A stretch of 64,000 nt of DNA from Kalmusia sp. IMI 367209. Its lineage: Eukaryota > Ascomycota > Dothideomycetes > Pleosporales > Didymosphaeriaceae. The number at the start of each line of letters is the position of its first letter. The first letter of the stretch is position 1. The notes below the pieces were generated by a model that searched no databases, had not been told where the DNA came from, and saw only the letters and a program-made list of their open reading frames with translations. The translations under genes and the position numbers were made by a program. Below are positions 1-14,236 of this stretch, one piece after another. The stretch is from assembly GCA_027946365.1 (NCBI GenBank), contig JAPEUQ010000022.1, positions 124,001 to 188,000 on the forward strand, read 5' to 3'.

Positions 1-1017
1 CCGCATACGGGCACCCGTCGCCTGTGGTTGGCCCCATGACTATAACCCATGGTGGGCTATCGTTCCTCACAGCGACGCCAGCCCGCCGATGAGGCTGCAA
101 GCCTGCGTCTTGCACTCTTCCTGGCGCCCTTCCAAGCGGCTCCTCTGCTCTGCCGCTCTCCGCCAGTCTGCATTCACCGCAACAGGCTGTGTCGTCGACG
201 CGCCTGTTCACTCTTCCCCCCCTACGCGAGTCCCCGCCGCACCGCCGTCTGAGCTTCGGCGGCCCGCAGCTTGCTCGGAAGAGGGCCCCCGTCTAATTTC
301 TCAAGATACGACCCTCCCCGCCGGCCGACTGTTTTTCTGTTTTTGTTATTGTTCGACGCCCTGCACCGTCCCTCGTCCCCGCCTCCCTTCCTCTCGACCT
401 GCAGCCATCGCTGTGTGCGGCGAGGCTTTTTGCCCGCCTGCATCCTCCCGGGGCTCGCTATCGCACACCACACCTGCATCTCTGACAGGCCGACGCTCAC
501 AGCGCTTCGCTTGGCCTGCTCTATCCGCACGCCTGCTGCCCAGTGGGCTTCGATCCCTACGCCGCTGTTGCATATCATCTGCGCTGCCTGCTGTTTTTTT
601 CTTTGGGCTCGTCACCTAGGTCCGTCACCCGGGCCCCCAGGAGGCTCCGAACGGTACGTCGTCCCACTGACTATGCTTTTCTCCCATCCTCCCATAACCC
701 CCCCGCCAAGGTCTGCATACAGCACCACCAAACCTCGATTATGCCACACACAAACCTCCCTCCAGCCACACAACCGAACCATACTGACATTCTCAGTCCT
801 GCAGGCGCTTGTCCATCTTGTCGTACGCCCTAATCGCCTGCGCCCCGAGGAAGACGAACGAAAAGAAAAGAAAAACAAACACGGCCTTGCACCTCCTACA
901 CGCCCTCAAAAGCCTCTCCGGCAACGATAAATACCACCGGACGTGGTGCTGTCACGACCGCCGCTGTGCAAGTAGCCTTGGGCCCTACATGCAGTTGTTG
1001 TCTGCCTGCGACGAACC
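1..1017. other. Upstream region of the LRR gene, no gene seen
   Basis: Pyrimidine-rich DNA ahead of the LRR-protein gene that starts at 1018. Several overlapping open frames exist on both strands, but none has a recognisable domain, and their overlap in all frames points to low stop density in GC-rich leader DNA. It is probably promoter and 5' UTR. A 3' end of a gene lying left of the window cannot be excluded. Confidence 0.5.
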
Positions 1018-3655
1018 ATGGACACAGAAGATGGACAAGTTTTCATAAAGGTACGCGACTCTGGTTCCGCCGCGGGGTGCCGCAATACGGTGGATCGATG
1101 CACCGGGCAGGACATGCCCGTTGCGCATGCGCACATCAACGTTGGTCTGCGCAGGACTTGATGTCCGCGCTCACCCTACTTTGGTGCAACGACGCTGTAG
1201 AAAGGCGTCTCGCGTATCACTGTGACTGTACACGGTGCACGGCAACGTGGCTGCCCTGTTGAGTCTTTCGCTGACACGGCTCTAGAACCTAGCGTACTTT
1301 GTACGGACTCACGAGAAAGCACTCGCAAATGCTCTGCAGCTGCAACGGCAAGCACCCCGCAATGGCCAGAGTGCCACCCCCTCTTCGCCCACGGCCACCT
1401 CCAACTCTTCCTCCTCGACTTCCAGCGTCTGGGCCGCCGCCCTCTCGCTTCCCTCGCTAACGTTTACGTCGCCGACCATAAAACCAGCGAAGCTCACCCT
1501 CACCCCACATCACCTCTTCTACCTCCTCTCCCGCTTCGAAGATCTAGGCATATCTGTTGGTCCCATGAACGTGCGATTAGAGAACATACACACCGATGTG
1601 TCGCCGACCAACTATGTCTCGTTCCTTAGCACTGCCCAGCGGAACAAGGCACGGCCTTCGGACCGCGACTCGATCCACTCCGTTTCCAGCATTCGCAGCG
1701 TCATGTCTGGCATGTCTTCACTTTGGTCATCCCTTCGCCTTTCGTCCAATAGTGTAGCCAAGGCGGAAAAGCAGAAAGCGCAGCTCGAAGAGGATATGAA
1801 GTATCTCTACTCTGCCTTCACAAAGATCCCGTGCTTGCGATTGGCGCCTGACCACAAGGCTCGCCTCATTGCTGGCTACGAGGAGTTCCCCTTTGACAGC
1901 GCAGTGCCTCTTTATGCCTTCAAGAATGTCACAGCGCTTGAGATTTACGATGTCGACTTCCGCCAGTTTTACGGCTGGGACCGTCTGGCCGAGAATCTGC
2001 GCAGCCTCACGGTCAAGAGAGCAGGTGTCGATGACCCTGCGGATCTCCTGATCAACATTGTTCTGGATGATATGGATAAGCGACGCCGCCGTTCTGCTAA
2101 AGCGCCTTCTTCGCCTGCCATTCCCTGGCAAGCAGGTAGCCCTGCAGGCAAACACGCTCAGCTCGCCCGCTCAGACTCTCCGCCCGCGTCGCCAACCGCC
2201 CTCGGAAAGCAAGCCTCAAGTCCACGAAACTCGGCCCTGATGCGGGAAGGCTCCAAGACATCCGTCCAGCGCCAGCGCAGCGTCTCGCCTTCCAGACCTG
2301 CAAGTTCTCGGCACGGATCGACTCACGTTTACGGCAAGACCAGCACACCCAATATCCGACGCTCGTCCGGTAGCTCAGGATCAAGTGTGCGCTCGACGAC
2401 CACGCCACGGGGGAGCTCCTCCAACCTCCTCTCGCTGGGGTGGATTCCTTCAACCAAATGGCGGTTTCTTAGGCATTTGAGCCTGGCCGATAATGCTTTG
2501 ACAAACATTTCCGTGACAAGTCTTGCTCCCCTGGCGAACACCTTGCAATCACTCGATCTTTCGGCCAATCTCTTCACTGAGATCCCTGACAGTCTTGCGA
2601 CGTTGTCCTGTCTGCGTGCGCTAAACCTATCTAACTGTATGATCGAAAGTCTACACTCTCTGGGACGAAACCCGCTACCTGCCATCACCACGCTTAATCT
2701 ACGGTCTAACCGATTGGGATCACTTGCAGGTATCGAACGAATGCTGTCTCTCGAGCGCGTGGATCTGCGAGACAACAGGCTGACTGACCCGACCGAGGTT
2801 GCCAGACTTACTGGTGTACCTTATATCACTGAAGTCTTCGTACACCGGAACCCCTTTTGCAAGTCGTACAGTAACTATAGGATTACCATATTTAATCTCT
2901 TCCGCAGAACTCCAGGTTACAGCGAGGACATCAAGATGGATTCTTCGTATCCCAGCAATAGTGAACGGAAGCAGCTAGTGGACAGAGTCCCAGAGCTTCC
3001 CAGTGTTCCTGTCGTAAAACCGCCACCCGAGGATGAGATTCCCCCGCCTCCTGTCCCGCCCAAGGTCGTCAAAGCGCTTGATGCTGCCGATCTGTCAGAG
3101 TTAAACCGCACCTCGCTTCACCGATCAAAGAGTGGGAAAAGTGGGCAAGGCTCCCATAGGAAGAAGAAGGCACCTAAGCGGAGGATCGTTGAGCTCACCC
3201 AAAGTGAGGCTTTGCGCCCGATCGAGGGGGCTTCACCATCGAGTTATGGCTCTCCCGCAATAGAAGGTGCTCCGCAAAAATCTAATGTCACAGTGTCGAT
3301 TGACGGCACAACACGGTTTGAGGTACCGCAGAACGACATCGCTTCAGGGGACCCTTCCAAGCCACTGCCACCGCTAGATACAGGACTCAAAGCCCATAAC
3401 GAGGCGGTCATCACACAGGCTACAGGCCCTCCAGAATTCGACGTTACCGGAGACTTGTATAAGAAGAAGATTGAAGCTCTTCGACAAGACTTTGGCACCA
3501 ATTGGCTGAGCGCACTAGGCGAAGAAGGTTGGGATGCAAAATCAGTCTCAAGCTTTCCCTCTGAACACAGCGGGTTCACGTCGCCTATTATTAGGCCCGT
3601 GATTGCTCGCACTCCCAGTCAAGGCATCGTCTCTGGCGGACGAACACTTGGCTAG
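1018..3655 (+). CDS. Fungal leucine-rich-repeat protein (800 aa)
   Basis: Two exons, 1018-1050 and 1286-3655, separated by a phase-0 intron (GTACGC donor, CTAG acceptor). The first exon encodes only 11 residues (MDTEDGQVFIK). I included it because the long frame stays open upstream of the ATG at 1565 back to an acceptor at 1285, and because this N-terminus followed by a THEKALANALQLQRQ segment is typical of the fungal family. An N-terminal globular region is followed by a Ser/Pro/Arg-rich linker (about residues 200-400), then four or five leucine-rich repeats (about 404-520: SLADN, LDLSAN, LNLSN, LNLRSN, VDLRDN) with an LRR-cap-like end. The C-terminal tail has a poly-Pro stretch and a Lys/Arg-rich patch. 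The role is probably protein-protein binding in signalling; no enzymatic motif is seen and the cellular role is unknown to me. Confidence 0.88.
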
Positions 3656-5892
3656 GTAACTCGAGATATAGATCGTTGCCGTCATCACAGGCCGCAGTCG
3701 TTGTCTACTCAGCAAGCCCCGGGAGCTTCGCGCTCCTCCGATTCATCTTGTTTGACTCTTACCAATACTTTGCGATACCCCTCGATGCTTCTTACAACAT
3801 AACACCCTCTGACATTCTTTGTAGTCTGTCATGCGTGGACGTTATTTCTCTTTTTATTTCTTTACTTTCTTTTTTCTTTGGTTACTTAGATCCTCCTTTC
3901 GCATGGCGCTGGCTGGACCTCTTACTCTTCAACTCGAGCGGCGAGACCACGCTCGTTGTATCGATAAACCTCTCTTCTCTGATTTTCTTTTGGTGGCATT
4001 CTTCCATAAAAGGACTGTCCTGCTAGCATTTTGTTTTTCGTGCACTTCGGTCCTTCGTAGGGCATATTCATTTCGTCTCTTTCGTTTTTGCTGATCACGA
4101 AGGTTGTATCATACATTATCCGGCGTTCTTGTCTATGGGTTTTACTTTTTCAATGTCTCATATGCAATGGTTAACGACCTCTCCTTGCGACGAACATCTC
4201 ATCGTATGACGAGTTGCGGGTCGGGCGGAGCAACGAAGAGATGGCGGGCGCTGTTTGGATCGCGGAATCGGCACGTCTGGCTGCATAATGGGGAGTTGTG
4301 GTGGATCGCTTTCGATTGAATAGATTTTTGCATCAATGAGAAGATTTCCGGTTCCTTAGATGATGTTGTTTAGCAGATTGTGATAGTGACACATGCGGGC
4401 CATCAGCAACAATAAGCTGAGGTGGGTTCGGTAAAGTGAGAGCTTTGAGTGCTATTGGTTTATATTTATCCCAGCATGCAGGGCAAGCAGTAAGCTGAAT
4501 TTGATTGCTTGGCGATTGTTGCACAAAGGATCATCGACAGGGATACATACATGCAGGTGAATTGCGTGTCACGTGAATTGCGACGTCATCGGCTCAGTTG
4601 ATGCGTTTCTGTACACGTGGAGGTGGAAATTATATACAGTATGTTCAAGCAATGTTTCCACCGGTGACGGTGAGCGAGAAAAGAATAGCTGGGGCTGGAT
4701 GCAGCTATGTCTTAGGGTGGCTACTGGTGCCTAGGGAAGAGCCATGGAACAGGCGCCGGCGCTGCTACGGAGCGTAAGCGGCGGCTGCGGGCTAGAACTG
4801 CGTGTTTTGAACTGCGTCTGAACTGTCTGGGCGAGTTCGGTGCGTGGAGAAAGGGGCAAGAGGACAACGGTGGCGTGCGTGTTCTCGTGCTGATCGCTCC
4901 ACTGTTTTCTGCGCTGTGGCATCAGAGAGTAGCTTGGAATAGAAGGCTGTGAGGGTGTTTGTAAGGAAACGGACGGGGTGAGTATCGATCAGACAGCATC
5001 CTAGTAGGGATGGCAGGATGATGGAAGATGATGGCGCGCAGAGTCACCGCTAAGCACCCACAAGGCCAGCTTGCTGCTAATGGAGTCTGCTGCATATAGG
5101 TACTGAGAGCGCATTCTGGCAGCGTTTTCTCTTTGACGTCCCAGTGCCCTCTTCGGCCTAGCTCATTCCCGCCAAGTCTCGCCCGAAGCGCGAAACCTCG
5201 CCCAACTTCAGTGAGCCCACAGCAGCCACGATCCCACCCCCGACTCGCACTTCCAATCCACCAGCACCTGCACACACTGCTCTGTATCGCAGCATCGAGC
5301 CCGTCCCAGTACGCTCCAGCGCCCCCAGCCGCGAGCAAACGCCCCAGTGCCTGCAAAGGCGGTGAAGTCACAGCAGCCCGCCCCGACAGGCTCCTCCGCC
5401 CACAACGCCTTGCACCCACGCCCTTGCGCGCCCGCCTCCCTCGACTGGGCAGCCTCAGGTATTCCACAGTTGACATCTCCAATTGACCCTTCGAAGCCGT
5501 AGCTGCCGAGAGAGTCGCGTGCTTCCGCCAGCACCGCACTGCCACCCTCGAAGGCCCTCGAGCCATTCTCTGCACGCGAACGCCGCCTTACCCCAAGTGT
5601 CTCAACCAACTTACTAGGCCAGAGGTACGTCGTGCACTCGATTCACTCACTCAACGTCTTGGCACGTCAACGGCCACGAGTCGCTGCCGCAACGTCCGTG
5701 CCATAACGGCGGCTGAACTGCGTTGATCCGAGGCGCAGCAACGCCTCTGCTCAAAACACCTGGCTGACACGCGCGTGCAGGGAACACAACGCAGCCAAAT
5801 CCCGCGCCAACCCTCTCCCTCACCCCGTGCGAGGTACGCCCTTGCCCGCAGGCCTTTGCACCCCGCACCAAAGCCAGTAGCACGCCCCAGCT
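3656..5892. other. Intergenic: 3' UTR of LRR gene, promoter and leader of PP1 gene
   Basis: T-rich sequence after the LRR stop (about 3830-4130) looks like a 3' UTR. From about 5100 to 5890 the sequence is C-rich and pyrimidine-biased, as in fungal promoters and leaders, and open frames there have no recognisable domain. TCACGTGA at 4568 and CACGTG at 4613 are E-box-type hexamers, but such hexamers occur by chance several times in a window this size. No RNA gene seen. Confidence 0.5.
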
Positions 5893-7102
<1,210 letters not shown>

Positions 7103-8898
7103 ACGATGCTACATTGTTACGCCCTCCCAGAGTACGACGCCGAATTAAGCTCTGCGAAATCGTCCCCCGCATCGATCGATAATCGTTCCCCACCTTCCTT
7201 TCTCGGCATCCGATTCCAACCGACAACTTGTTCCACCACGACCTGCTTTCCCTCCCATGTCTTTCCCGAATACGTTTACGCGACCTACGGCGACGGGTCT
7301 ACGACTCTGCTGTCTCATACTGCATTAGCATTACGGCGTTGAACATGGCTCGAGCAGTGCTCGCGCTTTGTCTCATACGCCGGTCAAGGAGACGGCAACA
7401 TTAAAGACGGTCTTGCATCGGTGGCGGTATTCTCCCCGGCTTTCTCAAGAGATACGAATTACGGACGGAGCATGGTTGACGACTGTTATGTATACCTGTA
7501 AAAGTCGGTTACTTTCATGGAATTTGGGTGCCTCTGGCCGCGGGAAAAAAAAAAAGGCCAGAAAGGGGAACAGCTTAACGACTTGAAGCGCGGGTGACGT
7601 TGCCTTCTACGAGTTCTTTTGGTTCCATCTCTCTTGTGTGGCGGCTATGTCCTCTTCTAGCAGGGTTGACAGGGACGCGTAATGTCAGTCGTTTTAACAA
7701 CCACCAAATTCTTTTTCGTTCCATCTGTTCCACTTTTTCCCCTCCCTTCTCCCCAAACCTTTGCTCTCCGTCTGCCTTTCCTTTTGTCTTTGTCCGTGTG
7801 TCCTATCGGTTGTTTTTTTTTCTAGTCTGCCTCTACTTGTCGACGACGACGACGACGACGACGACGGTGCGTACGGCGTGTCTTGTGTCGAGTTGCCTTC
7901 GAGCGCGCGCACGAGCGTAGGGAGGGGAGGCTTATGGGCATGTACGCTAGGGAGAGTCCGAGCCGAAGCGAATCAATGCGTTTTATACACGAAATAATAT
8001 TGTGTTTCTTGCACGAGCTCATGGCTGAAAAGGTCTCCATTCTGTCCCGTGCAACTGTGATGTCTCACGTTGCTGACCCATGCAACATGTTATCCATTCA
8101 CGAGGGCCCGCCCCTTCCATGCATATATTGACATTCTCACGTTGGTGCTTGCATGCACGTTTGTATTAGTTCGAGTAAGGACTGGTCCGCGTGTGTGTGT
8201 GAGGGGAATGATTAGCGGGTTATTTCTTGTGTGAGCGTGAGCGTGGCGTCTTTTGTTTTTGCCCCGCTTGGTGTTGAGGCAGGGTGAATGCGTTCGGTAG
8301 CAGACTACGGTAGTGCTTCTTCAGGCGAGAGAAGAAAGACAGGTGTACATGGCAAAGGCGAGGGAATTGAAATGGATTTCCTGCGTGGGTCTGCGGGTTG
8401 GATGTGCTCTCTTGCTCTTGTGAATGATGTATTCACTGAGAGAAGAGGGGTTGCGTCGTGAGTGTGGGTTAAGGAGGTTGTGTGGAGTGGCTTGGTGGGT
8501 GGTGGTGTATGTGAGTGGATAGGTGGGTGGGTGTTTGGTCTGTGGTGTGTTGTGTCTTCGGGGTTTGGTTTGGAGTGTGTGTATTGAGTTGGTGAGGCAC
8601 GCGTTGCGCGTGGCGGTGTACTGGGTACTGGCGGAAGGGAATTGGTGTTTTTGGTCCTGCTTGTGTCAGGTACGTGTACGCACTTGTGTATATGTGTCTT
8701 TGTGTAATTCAAAGCGAGTGGATATTTAGTATTGCTAGTACTCTTTCGTTCGGTGTGCCATCCAGTATACACAAGAAAGAGGGACGTCGGTCTTGAACAG
8801 TATACGGAGCGGAATGGAATGTATATTACATGCATCAACAACGGCACTTTTCCCCAACACCCATCCCACCACAAGGTTATCTTCTACCTTCGCCCAAC
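7103..8898. other. Convergent intergenic region with low-complexity tracts
   Basis: Shared 3' flank of PP1 (plus) and kynurenine monooxygenase (minus). It is T/C-rich at 7700-7840, carries a short CGA/GAC microsatellite, and is strongly G/T-biased at about 8180-8720 on the plus strand. The open frames here are compositional artefacts (poly-Asp, poly-Arg, His/Thr runs). No gene seen. Confidence 0.55.
7840..7867. repeat. (CGA)n trinucleotide microsatellite
   Basis: About nine CGA units in a row lie in the 3' flank of the PP1 gene. They create spurious Asp-, Arg- or Ser-runs in the three frames on each strand. Probably length-polymorphic. Confidence 0.95.
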
Positions 8899-10591
8899 TC
8901 ATCTCTGCAGGCGCTCCTGCGCCCGCCTCGCCACCCAGCATATGCTCCTCAGAATGCCCATCTTGGCCCGCTGCACGCCGCCCGCCCGCGACCACCACAG
9001 TGTCGCGCCCACCGACGCCGCGAGCGCGAATCCAATCACGCCATTGAATATGCGCGTCTGTCGCTGTGCGCGCTCCCACACCTCCGAGTACCGCATGTTG
9101 CTGAAGGTCACGCGTGAGTACTGCGTCGCCCAGCCCAGCGCCGGGACCTGGAGGTCCAGCCACTCCTCTACCTTCTTGCGTAGTAGGTACATGGGCCGCT
9201 TGACGTCGGTCGCCATCTCGCGGTAGTTGCCGAGGGCGAGGTCGTTGATGGTGTGGGCGTCTGCGACGCGGTGGGCGCTGTAGGCGGCGAGGGCGGCGGC
9301 GCGAGAGCCTGTGTGCGCGTCGAGGAAGGAGTAGAGGACGCGGACGTCTTCCAGGCCAGCGTTCATGCCTTGCCCATAGAAGGGAACCATTGCGTGGGCG
9401 GCGTCGCCGACGATGACGCCCGAGTCGGCGTAGTGGTAGGGCGAGCATTTTATGGTTATCAGGGGGAGGTGCTGATTCGCGGCGTACTGGTTTTGCAGCT
9501 CGTCTGCAGTGATGAGCGAGGGGACGACCGAGGGGAACTTGGAGGCGAAGTATTCTACGATCTCGCCCGAGGCGTCGAGAGCTTCGAAGCCGGAGCGCGA
9601 GAGGAAGAGGGTTGCCGTGAAGGTCTTATCGAGGTTGGGCAGCGCGATAAACATGGCGTCGTCCTGGGGCCAGATATGGAGGTAGTTTGGGGGGAGGCGG
9701 AAGTCACCGTCTGCGGTGGGCGGGACGTGAAACTGGCACCAGAGCTTGTCGATGTATTCCTGCATGTAGGTCATAGGGACGAACTTCATCAGGTGGTAGC
9801 GGACGGCCGAGTGGGCACCGTCGGCGCCGATCATGAAGTCGAATTTGAGCTCGAGCTCTGTGCCTCGTTGGGGGTCGTCTTTGGTGTGGCGCTCGAACCA
9901 AGCCAGCTTGTTCTTGAAGTCGACTCCGACGAGCTTGTGTCTGAAGAAGAATCTGACGTTGGGCATGGATTCAAGGTGGTCGAGAAGGGTCTTGTTTAGG
10001 CCTGCTCGGTCGAGAGCGAGGAGGTTCTGTGGATATTAGCAATCGTGGCCGAAGTACATAGACCACAGTGGGCGAAATAACAAGACCATGGCCTTGGAGT
10101 TATACGTATATAATGAGGGATGTTGCCTCAAGATATACGACACAACTGAAGTTGATGTGACAGTTTTTTCACGATGAAGGAGTCCGGTCTAATACTTCGC
10201 CCACTGTAAACATACCCACCTTTCCCTTAGCATCGTAGAGCTGGGGTATTTGCGAATGATGGCCGTTATTTTCAAGATGGATCATCCGCCCGTGCATGGG
10301 AAAAGTCTCGCCGAGAACTGCATCGGCGAGCTCGGAAAGGCCAGTCTCCCGTAATGAATTGATGCCTCGTTCGGACAAGGCAAGATTGATAGACTTTGTG
10401 AAATTGAGAGGCGTGGTAGTGGGATCTCGAAGATCTGATTGAGTCAGAACACATCAAGCATGCTGCAAGGCTTGGTGCAGCTTACCTGGGCGTAGCTCGT
10501 AGATGTCGACATCATGACCTCGTACGGCAGCATATAGTGCTGCGAGGGAACCTACAGGGCCTGCGCCCACGACGATGACCTTTTCAGGCAT
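8899..10591 (-). CDS. bna4: Kynurenine 3-monooxygenase (FAD-dependent)
   Basis: Three exons on the minus strand: 10591-10486, 10434-10220 and 10026-8899, giving 482 aa. The enzyme hydroxylates L-kynurenine to 3-hydroxykynurenine with NADPH and O2 in the de novo NAD pathway from tryptophan. It normally sits in the mitochondrial outer membrane. The N-terminus has the dinucleotide-binding VVGAGPVG (about residues 6-13), followed by a conserved DxRxP-type loop (DLRDPTTTP) and NLALSERG. The second FAD motif [18 protein letters not shown] lies about 300 residues in. A C-terminal hydrophobic segment ([16 protein letters not shown]) fits the tail anchor of the family. The start at 10591 is set by the FAD motif beginning five residues in. 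Intron 2 is long for this window (193 bp). Divergent from methionine aminopeptidase, with 488 bp between starts. Confidence 0.95.
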
Positions 10592-11079
10592 GGTGAAAGA
10601 TGTACAGGAAACAGAAGAGAAGAAAAAGTGTATCTACGGCTCGAAGCGAAGTCGGCGAAAAGACTATCCAAGTTGGGTGATGTACAAGAATAAGGTCCGC
10701 GGCCGAGGTCAGCCTGGATTACGAATAGTCATGGACATGAAGCAGAAGCAAAGGAAAGGGTTTCATAGATAGGAAAAAAGCAACATGGGTAACGTGAGCA
10801 TGGACAATTGTACTAAAGAGGAAAGCACACATGCCCGAGGTGGCAGGCAGGCATTACCTAAGCAGGGATCATCGGCAGCGGCGTTCGACGCGGGACCCAC
10901 AAGAATTCCGAGCCTCTCAGCCGGCGTTGGCACATTTTGGGACGAAGAGCGCGTACGGCGAGTCGCGCCCTACACCTTCGAACAGACTTCTTGGAACTCC
11001 TCTGCTTCCTTCCTTTTCCTTCGAACTATACTCCCGCGCATACTCAGTTAAGCGGCCCGTGCCTGCACCACCCCGCATC
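10592..11079. promoter_or_regulatory. Bidirectional promoter, bna4 / map1
   Basis: The 488 bp between two divergent ATGs must hold both promoters. An A/G-rich stretch lies near the bna4 side (about 10600-10760) and a C/T-rich leader lies before map1 (about 10960-11075). No specific operator was recognised. Confidence 0.6.
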
Positions 11080-12450
11080 ATGGCAGGAGACGCGCCCACC
11101 GCGCGCAAGTGCTCGGGCAAAGACTGCGAGAACGATGCTGGCCAGCTGCAATGTCCCAACTGCCAGAAAATGGGTAAGGAGAGCTATTTCTGCTCACAGG
11201 ACTGCTTCAAGCGTAACTGGGTACATAGTAAGACCCACCACAAGCACCAGACATGGCATGCTAACGCCCGCGTAGGCTGAACACAAGAAATCGCACAAGT
11301 CACAAAGTACTATTCTCTCCAATATCTTCACTCCAAAGGTCGTTTCTCACCCCGATCCAGCCACCGGCCACTTTAATCCCTTCCCCACGTACCCGTATAC
11401 GGGAAGCCTGAGACCAGTGTACCCGCTGTCGCAGCGTCGAGAGGTGCCCAAGAGCGTAAAATACCCAGATTATGCGCTGGACGGAATACCGCGCTCAGAG
11501 CAGAAGTTCGTGGGCAGGAATAAGATCGCTGTGTTGAATCCAAAGGAGGTAGATGGTATGCGTAAGGTGTGCAGGCTTGCGCGAGAGGTTTTGGACATTG
11601 CCGCGAAGGAGGCAAAGCCTGGTGTGACGACAGACTATATCGATGAAATCGTGCACAAGGCTTGCCTAGAGCGAAACGTAGGCACTGCTTGAGTATCATG
11701 GGGACGACCACATTGCTGATTACGGACAGTCATATCCCTCCCCGCTGAACTACTGCCACTTTCCGAAATCGGTGTGCACATCGCCAAACGAGGTCATCTG
11801 CCACGGCATTCCCGATCAGCGCGTATTACAGGATGGCGACATCCTCAACATCGACGTTACGTTATACCACGACGGCTTCCACGGCGATCTGAACGAGACA
11901 TACTACATTGGCGAGAAGGCACTGGCAGACCCAGACTCGGTCCGCATCGTTGAGACAGCACGAGAGTGCTTGGACAAGGCCATCGAGCTCGTCAAGCCTG
12001 GCATGCTCTTCCGCGACCCAGGGAACGTTATCGAAAAGCACGCAAAGACCCAGAAATGCAGTGTAATCAAGACGTACTGCGGACATGGTATCAATCAGCT
12101 GTTCCACTGCGCACCGAACGTCCCGCATTACGCAAAGAACAAGGCGGTGGGAGAGGCCAAACCTGGCATGTGTTTTACTATCGAGCCTATGATTAGTTTG
12201 GGCACGCACCGGGACAAGACCTGGCCCGATGACTGGACGAGTGTTACGGCGGATGGCACTAGGACTGCTCAATTTGGTAGGCTCTTCATTTGAGACTTTG
12301 ATTTCGATAAAAATGCTTACAAGATTTGTAGAACACACGTTACTTGTAACCGAGGACGGCGTGGAGATCCTTACTGCAAGACTACCAGACTCGCCTGGAG
12401 GTCCCGTGGCGCGAATTGAAGCGGCGAACGGTGATTCAACAACAGCATAG
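11080..12450 (+). CDS. map1: Methionine aminopeptidase 1
   Basis: Four exons: 11080-11220, 11276-11677, 11730-12276 and 12332-12450, giving 402 aa; yeast Map1 is about 387. It removes the initiator Met from nascent proteins at the ribosome. The N-terminal C6H2/MYND-like zinc finger is complete, with Cys pairs spaced along the first 45 residues and HKKSHK after the first intron. The M24A catalytic domain has all five metal ligands in place: two Asp (in [10 protein letters not shown] and HGDLNE), His in CGHGI, Glu in TIEPM, and Glu in QFEHT, the last codon being split by intron 3. Exon junctions were fixed by this conservation; all frames join without a stop. Probably cytosolic and ribosome-associated. 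Confidence 0.96.
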
Positions 12451-13105
12451 TGGAGGTTATTGTACTAGGAATTTTTTTACGCGAAGAGGTACCCGAGCGT
12501 ACATTACGAAAAGTAAAATCTCGAGAGTGCAGTCTCCTTCAAGATTGTCACAGAAACCCGTATAACAGAGGGTATAGATACGTAGCACAGGTATCGACAA
12601 AATGAATGCATGATATAGTAAGCATGTTCTTGTGCAGCTTCTTGCGAGGCTAGCAAATATGCATTCTTCTTTTATCAAATACGCCTATCGTTGTATCTAC
12701 CCCGCGTCAGTCTTTCCGCCCCCAGATTTGCCTCTTTAGGAATCAGTGAGCGATGGTGCATCACAAATTCTCAATACATGGATGCAGTGTTTGGCATGGC
12801 GGGGTACCGTTCCTTCGCGTGATATTCGCATCCTCCCTCCTCACAACGACAGGAGTACGGCGTTTGAGAACTCCGCACCCTGCCGGAATTTCAGTTCCAT
12901 GAGTCAGTGTGGGTCAAGCGTATAAAGAGGGTTCAGATGGTACAACCATCTTTACCGACAATGCGCCCAGCCAGAACTGTTCCGCTCGATTGTTTTGGTT
13001 AGGTCTCACCGAATGCGGGCCTTCTTCTCACACGCGCTCCCCACTATTTGAATCCACTTCAGAATAAACACGCACACGCATTGTGCATAGAAAAGTCGAG
13101 GCACC
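12451..13105. other. Intergenic between map1 and GNAT gene
   Basis: This holds the 3' UTR of map1 and the promoter of the acetyltransferase. One TGAGTCA heptamer lies at 12900-12906, about 200 bp before the acetyltransferase ATG. A single such site is expected by chance several times per window, so I give it no weight. No gene seen. Confidence 0.5.
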
Positions 13106-14236
13106 ATGAGCGATCCCAAAGAAGAACTCATCCAAATCCCAATCCAGGCTCCCAGTAGCGGGACGGCACAAGCCAAACACACATTGCCGGTGGAGGAGCA
13201 CAGACGCCTCAAGGACGAAGAGATCCGCATCGAGCTCTGTACAGTAGAAGATGTGGATAAAGTTGTAAGATCTTACCCAATTCAGTACCACCTTATTCCC
13301 GAGTTCACAATATGTTCCGACATGCCTTTTTGCTCAGATAAATACAGGCGGAAGGTCTATACACCATATTCCCCGCTGCGTTTTGGGATAAGATGGAGCC
13401 GCTAGATATCCGCAACGGCAATCTTGCCACAAGACAGAAGCGTCTCGCTACGCGTCTCGCTCCTTCATTTGATATGCCCGCTATGAAATGGATCAAAGCG
13501 ATATATGCGCCCACAGGTCAGACCGTTGGTATTGCTGGATGGATGTTGCCTGGTAGGTCAAACCGGGATCCTTCTATGCGTGCATTTCGTTTATTGCGCA
13601 TGGCATGCACGAGGCACACAGTTTCTAGTCTTTTTCTTATACTAACGTTGTATCAATACCTGCAGGCATGCCCATTCATAATGTATGGCGGCACTCAGCC
13701 ACCGCCTTCTTCGGCTGGAAAGAAAAAATGAACTGGACTGACGCAGACATCGAGGAGATGTGGCGCGGCGTCAGCCTCGAGGCATGGGAGGGTCAAGTCG
13801 GAGGCAACGATACGATCCGAGAACAAGTCATGGGCGAAGAGCCTCACTGGTTCCTGGCGCCATTAATGGTACGTATTTGTGCCTCAAACTTCGATATCTG
13901 ATGTGTGTGTTGTGTATGATCTTGGACAAAGTTTGCTGATTCTTTCTGATTTTGCAGACGTGGCCGGATTTCCAAGGTCGAGGCATCGCGACCAAGTTGA
14001 TGATGTGGGCGATTGAGCAGGCGGACAAGGCGGACCCCGTGCAGCCGATGTATTTGGAGAGTGCGCCTACGGCGCGAAATGTGTATATGAGGTTTGGATT
14101 CATGCCGCAGGGAGAAGCTAATTTCTTGAGGAGGGGACCGGACGTGTTAGCGGGCTTAGAGGGGGTCGAGGGGAAACTTGAGAAGGTAGATATCGAAGCT
14201 GTGGAGAAGAATACAGAGGCTGAGCTTGCTTCCTGA
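13106..14236 (+). CDS. GNAT-family N-acetyltransferase
   Basis: Four exons: 13106-13264, 13348-13552, 13666-13868 and 13958-14236, giving 281 aa. The acetyl-CoA binding motif A is clear at the start of exon 4 (PDFQGRGIATKLM), followed by the family's later elements (LESAPTARNVYMRFGF). The middle portion reads as a typical fungal GNAT: a substrate-side helix rich in charged residues and a central strand (VGIAGWMLPG) split by intron 2. Acceptor substrate unknown; these cytosolic proteins acetylate small amines or protein N-termini and the sequence does not say which. The start ATG at 13106 has a favourable A at -3. The C-terminal 40 residues are acidic and lie beyond the domain. Confidence 0.88.

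Noticed and set aside
89..930. Long overlapping open frames at the left edge.
   Set aside because: They overlap on both strands, have Ser/Pro/Arg-rich composition typical of C-rich leader DNA, and show no domain.
7761..8040. Poly-Asp, poly-Ser and poly-Arg frames.
   Set aside because: Created by the CGA microsatellite.
8735..9448. Arg-rich 237-codon frame on the minus strand.
   Set aside because: Shadow of the kynurenine monooxygenase exon in another frame.
13928..13957. Possible ATG just before GNAT exon 4 as an alternative start.
   Set aside because: The four-exon model joins in phase and gives a full GNAT domain; the short frame would lose half of it.
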